In this document: positions 23,334 through 32,308 of the stretch, piece by piece
How positions within the stretch are numbered: position 1 is the stretch's first letter
Layout of the letters: every line of letters starts with the position of its first letter
NCBI RefSeq assembly: GCF_000177675.1
Contig: NZ_ADGX01000025.1
Span: forward strand, 1-64,000
Direction: 5' to 3'
DNA length: 64,000 bases
Origin: Parafrankia sp. EUN1f
GTDB taxonomy: Bacteria > Actinomycetota > Actinomycetes > Frankiales > Frankiaceae
Position numbers and translations under genes: made by a program
Notes under the pieces: generated by a model
What the model saw: only the letters and a program-made list of their open reading frames with translations
The model's database searches: none
Told to the model about the DNA's origin: nothing

Positions 23334-26072
23334 TCAGGCTGGCAGCCCCCGGGGTCGCAGCCGGTCGAGTACCGCCGGCAGCTCCTCGACATGCACCACA
23401 CCGAGCTGGTTCGTCGGCCGGGTGAGCGCCACGTACAGATCGCCGGCTCCCCGCGGGGACTCGGCGAGGATCCGTTCGGGCTCCACCACGATGACGGCGT
23501 CGAACTCCAGCCCCTTGGCCTCCCGCACCGTGAGCACCACCACCGGGTCCTCCGCGCTGGAGTCCTCCCCACCGGCTGTGCCTGCCTTGCCTGCGGTGCC
23601 CGCACGTGTCGTGCCCGCGTCTGTGGTGCCGGCGTCTGTGGTGCCCGGGTCGCCGGAGGCCGCCGGGCCGGCCGCGGCGGAGCCCACCACCCCGGCCAAC
23701 TGCTCCCGCCGCGAGGTCGGGACGATCACCGCCAGGCGCCCCCCGCCGCACGCGGCGTGTTCCTCGGCCACCAGCCGGGCCAGCCGCGGCTCCAGATCGC
23801 CCTCGGGGACCGCGAGGCGCCAGGGGACGTGCCCGGAACGGCGCACCGATCGCGGCGCGCGCAGCCCCCGCCCCTGCATGGCCAGGACGTCGCCGGCCAC
23901 CGCCATGATCTCCGCGCCGGTGCGGTAGTTCACCGTGAGCCGCTCCAGCACGAAACGCGTGCCGACGTAGGGGGCGAGCACCCGTGCCCACGAGGACGTC
24001 CCGGCCGCGTCGCCGGTCTGGGCGACGTCCCCGACGATCGTCATCGACCGGCTCGGGCAGCGTCGCATCACCATCCGCCAGGCCATCGCGGACAGCTCCT
24101 GCGCCTCGTCCACGATGACGTGCCCGAACGTCCAGCCACGGTCGGCGGCGGCGCGTTCGGCGGTGCTGCGGGTGTCGATCTCGGCGTGGCGTTCACCGAA
24201 CCGGTCGGCGTCGATCAGGTCGGTGGCCATCAGGACCTCGCCGTCGGGGTCCTCGGTGTCGCCGCGGGAGAGGATGTCAAGGACCCCACCGGCGTACTCG
24301 GCCCGTTCGCGCCGTTCCAGCTGTTCGGCCACCGCGGCGTCGATCGCCAGCCGGGGGTCGTCGCCGAGCAGCTCGGCGGCCTCGTCGAGCAGCGGGGCGT
24401 CCGCCGGGGTCCAGCCGCCGCCCGGCTCGCGGCGCAGGGCCGCCCGCTCGGCGTCGGTCAGGTCCGGCGCGGCACGGCGCAGCGCGTCGTCGTCGGCGAA
24501 CAGGTCGGTGAGCAGCTCCTGCGGGGTGAGCAGCGGCCACAGGCGGTCGATCGCAGCGGCCAGGCGCGGGTCCGAGCTCAGGTCGCGGCGCAGGTCGGCG
24601 AGGTCGGCGGCGTCGAGCACCGGCTGGCTGGCCGCCGCGGTCGCCGCCGCCCGGGCCGCACTTGCCCAGTCGGCGTCGTTGGCCTCGCTGTCGTCGAGGT
24701 TGTCGCGGGCGGCGTCGGTGTCCGGCCAGAGCATGAAGTCGTCGACGAAGTCCGGGATGTCGACCTCGTCGATGGACGACTCGTACCGGTCGGCGATCTG
24801 GCGGGTCAGCGCGGCGATCACCTCGCGGACGAACACCGGCCGGGCCAGGTTGTGCGGCCGACCGGTGAGCCGGGCCGCGGCACGGGCCGGGACGACGATC
24901 GTCTCGTCGAGGCGCGCGATCCCGTCCGCGACGGTGATCTCCAGCGGGATGTCGGGCAGCCGCTGACGGTCGCGCACCGCCGCGGTCAGGACGTCCACCA
25001 TCGCCGACCGGCCCTTGACCGCCGCGGCGAGCGTGCTCTCGGGCTGGCGGCCGCGGACCCCGGGGAACAGGTCGCCGATCGTCGACAGCAGCACCCCGGT
25101 CTCGCCGAGCGAGGGCAGCACGTGCTCGATGTAGCGCAGGAACGCCGGGTTCGGCCCGATGATCAGCACACCGCGGCGGGCGAGGTGCTCGCGGCGAGAG
25201 TAGAGCAGGAACGCGGCCCGGTGCAGCGCGACCGTGGTCTTCCCGGTACCCGGGCCGCCGTCCACGACGAGGATTCCGTCCTGGTCGGAGCGGATGATGC
25301 GGTCCTGCTCCGACTGGATGGTCGCGACGATGTCCCGCATCCGGCCGGTGCGGTGTGCGGCGAGGGTGTTCAGCAGCGCGGCCTCGCCGACCAGCGTGCC
25401 GCGGGCCACCTCCCCGGACGGGGTCTGTGCGGACGCGGGGGACACGGCCACGGTGGCCCAGGCCGCCTCCCTGTCCTCGCCCATCTCTTCGGCTGTGTCC
25501 TCGGCGGCGCCCAGGCCGTCGAGGGTGAGCAGGCCCAGGACACCGTCGCCGAGCGCGCCGGTGTCGAGGGTCTCGTCGTCGAGGTGGGTCACCCGGCGCC
25601 CGACGGTGCGGATGTGGCGGCGGCGGGCGACGCCCAGCGGCGTCGCTCCGGTGGCCAGGTAGAACGGGCGCGCGGCCGGCGCGCGCCAGTCGATGAGCAG
25701 CGGGTCGTAGTCGGCGTCGGGGTCGAGCAGGCCCATCCGGCCGATGTAGCGCCGCTCGCCGTCGGCCAGGTCGAGCCGGCCGAACATCAGCCGGTCGCGA
25801 ACGGCGTCGACCCGGGTGAGCTGGTCGGCGTGGCGGGCGGCGACCGCGTCGCGGTCGGCCCGGGCGCCGGGCTCGGGATCGTCACGCAGGAGCGCCTCGG
25901 CCAGTCCGGCCGCGGCCGTGGCGCGCAGGCCGTCGAGCCGTTCGTGCAGCATGGTCAGGTAGCGTTGTTCCAGGGCCCGCTCGTCATCCGCCTTCTGGTT
26001 TACCCGGGTCTCGTTGTGGATCACCCGGGGCTCGTCGCGGGGTTCGAGTGAGTCGGCCGACCTGGCCGGCAC
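23334..26072 (-). CDS. HelD/HelR-like superfamily 1 helicase (RNA polymerase recycling type)
   Basis: 912 residues from GTG 26072, preceded by AAAGGA at good spacing. The N-terminal ~80 residues form a basic/acidic coiled-coil arm (DDERALEQRYLTMLHERLDG). Residues 115-170 have RYIGRMGLLDPDADYDPLLI and the DWRAPAARPFYLA motif of HelD proteins. Walker A is GGPGTGKTT (272-280), motif II VIVDEAQELSAMAWRM, and late motifs LTVREAKGLEFDAVIVVEP and YVALTRPTNQLGVVH. HelD binds RNA polymerase and releases it from stalled complexes or DNA; actinobacterial HelR also protects against rifamycins. Residues near 820 carry a Gly/Thr-rich repeat insertion. No rifamycin-associated element of the published GGGGCTTGCGACAAGCCCC type was seen upstream. 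Confidence 0.92.
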   Translation of the reverse strand: MPARSADSLEPRDEPRVIHNETRVNQKADDERALEQRYLTMLHERLDGLRATAAAGLAEALLRDDPEPGARADRDAVAARHADQLTRVDAVRDRLMFGRLDLADGERRYIGRMGLLDPDADYDPLLIDWRAPAARPFYLATGATPLGVARRRHIRTVGRRVTHLDDETLDTGALGDGVLGLLTLDGLGAAEDTAEEMGEDREAAWATVAVSPASAQTPSGEVARGTLVGEAALLNTLAAHRTGRMRDIVATIQSEQDRIIRSDQDGILVVDGGPGTGKTTVALHRAAFLLYSRREHLARRGVLIIGPNPAFLRYIEHVLPSLGETGVLLSTIGDLFPGVRGRQPESTLAAAVKGRSAMVDVLTAAVRDRQRLPDIPLEITVADGIARLDETIVVPARAAARLTGRPHNLARPVFVREVIAALTRQIADRYESSIDEVDIPDFVDDFMLWPDTDAARDNLDDSEANDADWASAARAAATAAASQPVLDAADLADLRRDLSSDPRLAAAIDRLWPLLTPQELLTDLFADDDALRRAAPDLTDAERAALRREPGGGWTPADAPLLDEAAELLGDDPRLAIDAAVAEQLERRERAEYAGGVLDILSRGDTEDPDGEVLMATDLIDADRFGERHAEIDTRSTAERAAADRGWTFGHVIVDEAQELSAMAWRMVMRRCPSRSMTIVGDVAQTGDAAGTSSWARVLAPYVGTRFVLERLTVNYRTGAEIMAVAGDVLAMQGRGLRAPRSVRRSGHVPWRLAVPEGDLEPRLARLVAEEHAACGGGRLAVIVPTSRREQLAGVVGSAAAGPAASGDPGTTDAGTTDAGTTRAGTAGKAGTAGGEDSSAEDPVVVLTVREAKGLEFDAVIVVEPERILAESPRGAGDLYVALTRPTNQLGVVHVEELPAVLDRLRPRGLPA
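23596..23655. repeat. Four degenerate 15-bp tandem repeats in the helD-like gene
   Basis: Units based on GTGCCCGCGTCTGTG encode a Gly-Thr-Thr-Asp-Ala-type low-complexity insertion (GTTDAGTTDAGTTRAG) in the second RecA domain region. Reading frame is kept because the unit is a multiple of three. Confidence 0.8.
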
Positions 26073-26080
26073 CGTTTCCT

Positions 26081-26110
26081 TTGACAACCCCAGCCCTCTC
26101 CGGTTACTAT
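26081..26110 (+). promoter_or_regulatory. Sigma-70-like promoter pointing right, no sense gene
   Basis: TTGACA (26081-26086), an 18-nt spacer, then TACTAT (26105-26110) is the best housekeeping-type promoter in the window. It lies just upstream of the divergent helD-like start. Transcription from it would run into 26117 onward, antisense to the SRPBCC and Sfp genes. It may make a small or antisense RNA. Confidence 0.55.
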
Positions 26111-26268
26111 CCCGCGTGGCGCGTTGTTTTTCGTGCGCCCGCGTCCCGGCTCTCAGCTTAGCCCAGGGCCGTTCTTTTCCCACAGCCACGCCGCCGCACA
26201 GCCACGCGCGGGCTGATCCACCAGCGGCGGCTCTGCGCGGACCGGCTCTGCGCGTCCCGGACCGGCTC

Positions 26269-26762
26269 TCAGCGGACGAGGTGGCGCAGCGCGGCGCGGG
26301 CGAGCGGAGCATAGGCGCGGATCACCGGCGCCGGTGCGGTGATCCGCACCCATGCCGCCGTCCCGCCGTCCAGGCAGGCGTCCACGCCGTGGTCGAGCTC
26401 CAGTCGTACCGGGCCGACTCCCACCCGCCAGCTCCAGGTGCGGTCCGTCTCGTCGACCGCGGTGATGACGAACCGGGCCGCCGGTGGGAGGAGCCCGCGG
26501 ATCCGGCCGCGCAGCCCGGGGAAGATCCGGACCTCGGTGGCCGGCGCCCCCCGGGCGCCCGGCCAGCCCGGGGAGGGGGCATGCCGCCGGCGCCGGAACC
26601 CACCGGTACGGCCGCCCGGCGCCGCACGCCGGCGAGGACGTCCTCCAGCGTGACGGTGTGGATCTGCGGCGCCCAGGTAGGCCAGGCCGCCGGCACGGCA
26701 TACCGCTCCCAGCACACCTGCGGCGGCGCCGGCCCGGACGCGTCCAGGAAAACCACGCTCAC
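26269..26762 (-). pseudogene. SRPBCC (START-like) family gene, frameshifted
   Basis: Two adjacent frames each hold half of a typical ~150-residue SRPBCC/polyketide-cyclase-like protein. From GTG 26762 the first frame gives the N-terminus with VCWERYAVPAAWPTWAPQIH. The expected C-terminal half (VRIFPGLRGRIRGLLPP, FVITAVDETDRTWSWRVGVG, LDHGVDA and a final PVIRAYAPLARAALRHLV) is in a different frame that ends at 26269. The switch must lie between about 26540 and 26640, a GC-rich part with GGGG runs. Either a sequencing indel or a real inactivating mutation explains this. An intact protein would be a cytosolic hydrophobic-ligand binding protein of unknown substrate. Confidence 0.75.
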
Positions 26763-26913
26763 ACCTACCCACGGTAGGCCGGGTGCGGCCGAACTTCATC
26801 CGTCGCCCGCACCCTACGCATCCACCTGTGGACGCAGCGTCGGTATGGCGGTGGAGGCCAGCCCGGCCGCGTCCGGCGTGGTCAGCAGCCGAAGGCGTCA
26901 GCAGCCGAGGGCG

Positions 26914-27726
26914 TCAGCAGCCGAGGGCGATGGCCGTCACCAGCAGACCGCGGCCGACGACCCACCGCCCGGTGAACCCGGTCAGCTCCTCGCCGGTGGG
27001 CAGCGTCGGGCCCGCGACCAGCAGCCTGGCCTGGAACCCGCCCCGCGCGACCAGGCCGTCGCCGCCGACCCCGAAGCCCGGGTCGTCGTCGTGGCCGCCC
27101 TCGACGGTGAGGGTCAGGTCGGCGTCGGCGAAACCCAGCCACCGGCGGGCGAGGGGGAACCAGGCCTTGTAGACCGATTCCTTGGCGCTGAACAGCAGCC
27201 GGTCCCAGGCGACCGCCGGATGTGCCCGCCCCAGCTCCGCGAGCCGGTCCCGTTCGTCGGGCAGCGAGATCTCCCGCAGCACACCGCCCGGGGTCGCCTC
27301 GTTCGGTTCGGCGTCGATACCCACGCTGACCGCCCGGCCCGCGACCGTCCGCGCCACCACCGCGGCCCGGTAGCCGGCGGTGTGGGTGATGCTGCCGACC
27401 ACCCCGTCGGGCCAGCGTGGTTCGCGGTGCTCACCGGGCAGGATGGGCACCGCGACCTCTCCCAGCGCCCGCAGTGCCCGGTGCGCGCAGATCCGCCCGG
27501 TGGTGAACTCGCGGCGCCGCTTGTCGACGGCGCGGGTCAGGACGGCCGCCTCGGCCGGGAACAGCGCCGCGTCCGAGTCGCCCCCGAAGTCGTCGTCGTA
27601 CTTCTCCACCGCGGCGAGCGCGGGGTCGCCGGGGCCGGCTGAATCCGCCGACGGCCCGGGCGCAGGCAGGACCGCGCCCAGCAGCACGGCCCCCCGGCGA
27701 TGGCGGCGACGGGGGGAAGGCGCCAC
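26914..27726 (-). CDS. 4'-phosphopantetheinyl transferase, Sfp type
   Basis: 270 residues. It transfers phosphopantetheine from CoA to acyl or peptidyl carrier proteins. The signature motifs are present: GSITHTAGYRAAVVAR, VSVGIDAEPN (Mg2+-binding aspartate) and the LLFSAKESVYKAWFPLARRW motif with W/F-S-x-K-E-S-x-x-K. It has an EntD-like N-terminal extension with the DKRRREFTTGRICAHRALRA segment that is common to this subgroup. GTG 27726 has only a weak ribosome binding site; a start up to ten codons later is possible. No carrier-protein synthases are adjacent, so it is probably a genome-wide activator of PKS/NRPS or fatty-acid synthases. Confidence 0.92.
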   Translation of the reverse strand: MAPSPRRRHRRGAVLLGAVLPAPGPSADSAGPGDPALAAVEKYDDDFGGDSDAALFPAEAAVLTRAVDKRRREFTTGRICAHRALRALGEVAVPILPGEHREPRWPDGVVGSITHTAGYRAAVVARTVAGRAVSVGIDAEPNEATPGGVLREISLPDERDRLAELGRAHPAVAWDRLLFSAKESVYKAWFPLARRWLGFADADLTLTVEGGHDDDPGFGVGGDGLVARGGFQARLLVAGPTLPTGEELTGFTGRWVVGRGLLVTAIALGC

Positions 27727-27889
27727 TCGCCCGGTCGCTACGGCCTGTGGACGGCATGGGGCACGACTCCTCTGCTGCGCTGTGCCTCACCGGTGGGCTC
27801 TCACGTCGCCGGTGGTGGCTTCTGCGACACCTGTGGCTCTTGCGACACCTGCGGGCAACATCATGCCCCTGCTGGGAGAGGGTGAGGGC

Positions 27890-29203
27890 ATGGACGGTTC
27901 AGACCTCGTCGCGCGTGACCGTGCGGTCGTCTGGCATCCCTACGGCTCGGTGCGCGACCATGCGCCGCTGTTCGCCGTCGCGTCCGCCCGTGGCGTGCGG
28001 CTGACCCTGACCGACGGCCGTGAGCTGCTGGACGGAATGTCGTCGTGGTGGGCGGCGATCCACGGCTACCGCCACCCGGTCCTGGACCAGGCCGTGCGCG
28101 ACCAGCTGGACCGGATGGCCCACGTGATGTTCGGCGGGCTGACGCACGAGCCGGCGGTGGCCCTGGCCGAGCTGCTCGTCCGGATCACCCCGCCGGGCCT
28201 GGACCGGGTCTTCTTCTGCGACTCCGGTTCGGTCTCCGTCGAGGTCGCGATCAAGATGGCGTTGCAGTACCAGGCCGGCCGGGGCCGGCCCGGGCGCACC
28301 CGGCTGCTCACGATCCGCCGTGGCTACCACGGCGACACCTCCGGCGCGATGTCGGTGTGTGACCCGGACACGGGCATGCACCACCTGTTCACCGGCCTGC
28401 TCGCCCAGCACCTGTTCGCCGCCGCCCCGACCAGCGGCTACAGCGATCCGGTGACCGACAACGACCTCGCCGACGTGGAGCGGCTGCTCGCCGCCCACCG
28501 CGGCGAGCTCGCCGCGGTCATCTGCGAACCGGTCGTGCAGGGGGCCGGGGCGATGCGCTTCTACCCGCCCGGCTGGCTCACGCGCGTGCGTGACCTGTGT
28601 GACCGCTACCAGGTCCTGCTGATCGCGGACGAGATCGCGACCGGCTTCGGGCGCACCGGCGAGCTGTTCGCCTGCGACCATGCCGGGATCACACCCGACA
28701 TCATGTGCGTCGGCAAGGCCATGACCGGCGGCTACCTGACCATGGGCGCCACCCTGTGCACCGAGGAGGTCGCCGACGGGGTGTGCGCCTCCGCGGCGGG
28801 CGCGTTCATGCATGGCCCGACGTTCATGGGCAATCCGCTGGCGGCGGCCGTCTCCCGGGCGAGCATCGAGCTTCTGCTCTCCTCACCATGGCGGGAGCGG
28901 GTGCGGGGGGTGCACGACGCGCTGGCCGACGGCCTCGCCGCGGCCGCCGACCTGCCCGGGGTGGCCGAGGTACGCACCCTCGGCGCGATCGGTGTGATCG
29001 AGACCCGTGAACCGGTCGACATGGCGGTAATCCAGCCGCTGCTGGTGGAGCTGGGGGTGTGGGTGCGCCCGTTCGGGCGTCTCGTCTATGCGATGCCACC
29101 GTTCGTGATGGAGCCCGCCGAGGTGGCCACGCTGGCGGGGGCCATGGTCGAGGCGGTCGCAGCCACCACGAGCACCACGGGCGTCCCGAGAACCACCCGG
29201 TAG
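27890..29203 (+). CDS. bioA: Adenosylmethionine-8-amino-7-oxononanoate aminotransferase BioA
   Basis: 437 residues from ATG 27890, with GGGAGAGG and GAGGG upstream. It transaminates KAPA to DAPA in biotin synthesis, using SAM as amino donor. Class III aminotransferase features: HPYGSVRDHAPLFAVASARG at the N-terminus, SSWWAAIHGYRHPVLDQAV, CDSGSVSVEVAIKMALQY, GYHGDTSGAMSVCDP, LLIADEIATGFGRTGELFAC and the PLP lysine K276 in VGKAMTGGYLTMGATL. Chain length is normal. Other biotin genes (bioD, bioB, bioF) are not adjacent; a hairpin follows at 29251. It is divergent from the Sfp-type gene, 163 nt apart. Confidence 0.95.
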   Translation: MDGSDLVARDRAVVWHPYGSVRDHAPLFAVASARGVRLTLTDGRELLDGMSSWWAAIHGYRHPVLDQAVRDQLDRMAHVMFGGLTHEPAVALAELLVRITPPGLDRVFFCDSGSVSVEVAIKMALQYQAGRGRPGRTRLLTIRRGYHGDTSGAMSVCDPDTGMHHLFTGLLAQHLFAAAPTSGYSDPVTDNDLADVERLLAAHRGELAAVICEPVVQGAGAMRFYPPGWLTRVRDLCDRYQVLLIADEIATGFGRTGELFACDHAGITPDIMCVGKAMTGGYLTMGATLCTEEVADGVCASAAGAFMHGPTFMGNPLAAAVSRASIELLLSSPWRERVRGVHDALADGLAAAADLPGVAEVRTLGAIGVIETREPVDMAVIQPLLVELGVWVRPFGRLVYAMPPFVMEPAEVATLAGAMVEAVAATTSTTGVPRTTR

Positions 29204-29250
29204 GCCCTCGTCCCGGCTTCGGCCGGGTCGGCGACTGTGGTCTTCCTGCT

Positions 29251-29272
29251 CCCGGGCGGGCGCTCGCCCGGG
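29251..29272. terminator. Hairpin after bioA
   Basis: CCCGGGCG (29251-29258) pairs with CGCCCGGG (29265-29272), 48 nt after the bioA stop. From here to 29623 I see no gene; the region holds the promoter side of the diguanylate cyclase gene and is locally AT-richer near 29400-29480. Confidence 0.5.
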
Positions 29273-29623
29273 CCGTCCGCGTCGCCGCGCCAGCCGTCGC
29301 CGTTGCGACGACAGCGCAGGTCAGGTGGTTACCGCGGCGGAACCGCCAGGGCCCGGCGCGGTGCCCGGCCGCCGCCCGGCATCCGCACACTGCATATCCG
29401 ACATCGGGGAACTAGTTGCGGATGCCCGAAGAGCCTTCATACCCTTCGTTCACGGGGTTTCACTGTGTGTAGCGGTCGGCGTGTCGTTGTCGGGTACCGG
29501 ATGGCCCGGACCCGGGGAAGGGGGCGGCACCATCGCCGGCCTGGTCGACGAATGCCCTGAGTGATCTGGATATCGCCGGCAGGCGGGGTGCCGCGGGCGG
29601 TGAACGAGAGGGGCCGGGTGCGG

Positions 29624-31392
29624 ATGCCGTTACGACAGATGTCACGACAGGTGTCAGGGGGGCCGGGGGCCGGGTACGCCCCGGCGGGCCTGCGGGCCGT
29701 GGTGAACGCGGCCCGCCGCGGATGGCGTCGTGGCCGCCTGTCCGCGGAGGCCCCGATCGATCCGCCGCGGGTGGGCAGCCCGCTGGAACCGGCGCCATCG
29801 CCCGGTGGGCCCACCGGGCACCCGCCCACCGACCCCACCCTGTGGCCGGCCGAGCCACTGCCGCTGGCCGCCGTGGCCCGCCGCCCGGTTCCGGCCGGAG
29901 CGTCCGGCCACACAGCACCGGTCACGACCACGCCGGCCACGACCGTGCCATCCGGCGCGGCGCCGGGCGCACTGCCCGGCTCGTCTCCCGGCCCACCGCA
30001 CAGCGACACGGGGCTGGGCGCATCACTGTTCCTGCGCGCCCGGCCCACCGATCCTCCCCTGGAGCACATCCGCGCCGGCAGCCGCTGCGGGGCACCGGCC
30101 CCCTGCCCCAGGCACTGGTGGTGGATGCCCTGTTCGGGCTCAGCGTGGCCCTGCTCGTAGCCGAGGGCGTCATGGGCGCGGGCGCACCGCGGGCCACCGA
30201 GCTCGCGACCTTCGCGACCTTCACCGGGCTGGCCGTCCTCACCAGCCTGCTCGGTACCAGTCCGGTCGGTGCCAGCCTGGCCGGCGCCACCGGCTGGGCC
30301 GGCGGAGCGCGCGGCGAGGGCAGCATCGAGGCCGGCCGGGACGCCTACCCCGCCATGACCACCACCTGGACGCTGCCGGTAGCCCTGTTGCTACCCCCGC
30401 TGTATGCGCTGCTCGCGCACGTGCCGCTGTGGCTGGCGGCCGCGCCCCGGCGCGCCCGACCGGCCCGCCGTGGGCGGACCGGCGGCGACGGCCCTCCCAC
30501 CCACAACCTGTTCCACGACAGTGCCGCGCTCGGGCTCGCCGGTGCGGCCGCCGCCCTCGCGCACCGTCTGCTCGACCCCGCCATCGACCCCGGGTCCGCC
30601 GACCGGCTCGCCGGGTCCGCCCGCGGCGTCACGGCGCTGTTCGCCGCGGTCACCGTCTATCTGGCCGTCGACCGCCTGCTGCGGCCCCGCCGCTGGGCGG
30701 CCGGCCGCGACCACATCGCGACAGTGATCGTCCAGCTCTGCGCGGCGCTCGTCCTGGCGGTGATGTGGGCGGCGAGCCCGGTGCTGCTGGTGATCGCGGT
30801 GCCACTGGTGCTTCTGCTGCGTCGCGGGCTCGCCCATGCCGAGCTGCTGTCCGCCGCGCGCACCGATGCCAAGACCCGGCTGGCGACCCTGGGCTACTGG
30901 CGGCAGGTGGCAACGGCCGAGACGGCCCGAAGCCATGGGCTCGGCCGGCCACTGGGGGTGCTGCTGGTCGACATCGACCATTTCAAACAGGTCAACGACC
31001 GGCATGGCCACATCGACGGCGACGTGGTGCTGCTCGCCGTCGCCGACGCGCTGCGCCACGCGACCCGGCCGCAGGACCTCGTCGGGCGTTTCGGCGGGGA
31101 GGAGTTCGTCGTGCTGCTGGTCGGCGTCGACCTCGCGGCTGCGGCCGCCATCGCCGAACGTATCCGCGACAGCGTCGCAGCCGTCCGCGTCCACCTCACC
31201 CGCGGCGAGCAGAGGGTCACCGTGTCGGTGGGTGTGGCCAGCGGCGCACCGGCCTCCCACGACGACCACGGGGTCGTCACCGACCTGCTCGAACGTGCCG
31301 ACGCGGCGCTCTACCGTGCCAAGCGGGAAGGGCGCGACCGGGTGTGCCTCGCCGCGGCACCGGTCCCCCGGAAGCCACGGCCCACCACCTGA
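29624..31392 (+). pseudogene. Membrane diguanylate cyclase (GGDEF), split by a frameshift near 30085
   Basis: The N-terminal part (from ATG 29624) is read in one frame with strong GC bias until about 30085 and ends ...EHIRAGSR. From there the second frame continues with LRGTGPLPQALVVDALFGLS, five or six transmembrane helices, and a GGDEF domain. Adding one G (giving AGSRWRGTGPLPQ) joins both parts into one protein. The cyclase domain has the VDIDHFKQVNDRHGHIDGD motif, an active GGEEF signature (RFGGEEFVVLL) and an RxxD inhibitory site five residues before it (RPQD). It would make cyclic di-GMP at the membrane. It is unclear whether the break is real. Confidence 0.8.
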
Positions 31393-31393
31393 T

Positions 31394-31442
31394 CTGCGGG
31401 CCGGGCGCCGACCGCGCGAGCGGCCAGGCGCCCGGCCCGCAG
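31394..31442. terminator. Bidirectional hairpin between the GGDEF gene and folD
   Basis: CTGCGGGCCGGGCGCC (31394-31409) and its exact complement (31427-31442) form a 16-bp stem with a 17-nt loop between two convergent stops. Confidence 0.85.
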
Positions 31443-31480
31443 GCAGAAGCAGGTCAGGCGTGCGGGTCAGAGGTGCGGTG

Positions 31481-32308
31481 TCAGACGTCGGCGGCTCGGA
31501 CGGTGTTGCGCAGCAGCAGCATCGTCGTCACCGGCCCGACTCCGCCGGGGACCGGGGTGAGCGCGCCCGCGACCGGAGCCACCGCGTCCGCGTCGACGTC
31601 CCCGACCAGGCCGGCGTCGGTCCAGTTGGTACCGACGTCGATGACCACCGCGCCCGGGCGGACATGCCCGCTGCCGACCATCTTCGGCCGCCCCACGGCG
31701 GCGACGACGACATCCGCCTCGTGCGCCACCGTCGTCAGGTCCTTCGTACGCGAGTGGCACACCGTGACGGTGGCGTGCTCGGCGAGCAGCAACAGCGCCG
31801 CCGGCTTGCCGACCACCGAGCTGCGCCCGATCACGCACACCCGCGCCCCGTCGAGGGGCACCTCGGCCCGGGTGAGGATCTCCAGCACCGCCGCCGCGGT
31901 CGCCGGCGCGAACGCGGGCAGGCCCAACGCGAGACGCCCCAGGCTCAGCGGGTTCATCCCGTCGACGTCCTTGCCGACCGGGATCCGCGCACCGACATCG
32001 GCGGCCGTCAGGTCACCCGGCAGGGGAGTCTGCACGATCATCCCGTGCACCGAGGAGTCGGCCGCGAGCTCGTCGACGGTGGCGATGAGCTCGTCGGGAT
32101 CACCGGACAGCTCATGCACCACACAGCCGACCCCGAGCTTGGCGGCGCCGCGCTCGATCACCCGCACATAGGACCGCGCCGCCTCGTCGACGGTCGGCAA
32201 CACGACCGCCAGGGTCGGGGTGACCCCGGTCGCGACCAGCCGTTCGACGTCGTCGACCACAGTGCGTCCGATGTCGGCGGCCATCGACCGCCCGTCCAGC
32301 AACCTCAT
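31481..32308 (-). CDS. folD: FolD-type methylenetetrahydrofolate dehydrogenase, cyclohydrolase lysine absent
   Basis: 275 residues from ATG 32308, overlapping the stop of the upstream gene by ATGA. FolD oxidizes 5,10-methylene-THF with NADP+ and normally hydrolyses methenyl-THF. The dehydrogenase marks are present: [21 protein letters not shown] and the nucleotide-binding [26 protein letters not shown] and IDVGTNW. In the family the catalytic lysine lies four residues after a conserved tyrosine (Y-x-x-x-K). Here the segment is [18 protein letters not shown], with Y47 and Ile at residue 51. The adjacent coupled gene encodes an FchA-type cyclohydrolase/cyclodeaminase, so the second step may have moved there. 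Cytosolic; also a housekeeping FolD may exist elsewhere. Confidence 0.9.
   Translation of the reverse strand: MRLLDGRSMAADIGRTVVDDVERLVATGVTPTLAVVLPTVDEAARSYVRVIERGAAKLGVGCVVHELSGDPDELIATVDELAADSSVHGMIVQTPLPGDLTAADVGARIPVGKDVDGMNPLSLGRLALGLPAFAPATAAAVLEILTRAEVPLDGARVCVIGRSSVVGKPAALLLLAEHATVTVCHSRTKDLTTVAHEADVVVAAVGRPKMVGSGHVRPGAVVIDVGTNWTDAGLVGDVDADAVAPVAGALTPVPGGVGPVTTMLLLRNTVRAADV

Noticed and set aside
23253-26051. Plus-strand open frame of over 900 codons opposite helD
   Set aside because: Antisense shadow; no motifs, highly repetitive Arg/Gly/Val composition.
27700-27885. A 61-codon plus-strand ORF before bioA
   Set aside because: Its upstream part overlaps the divergent Sfp gene start and has no signal; only the last 30 codons are mentioned as a possible leader.
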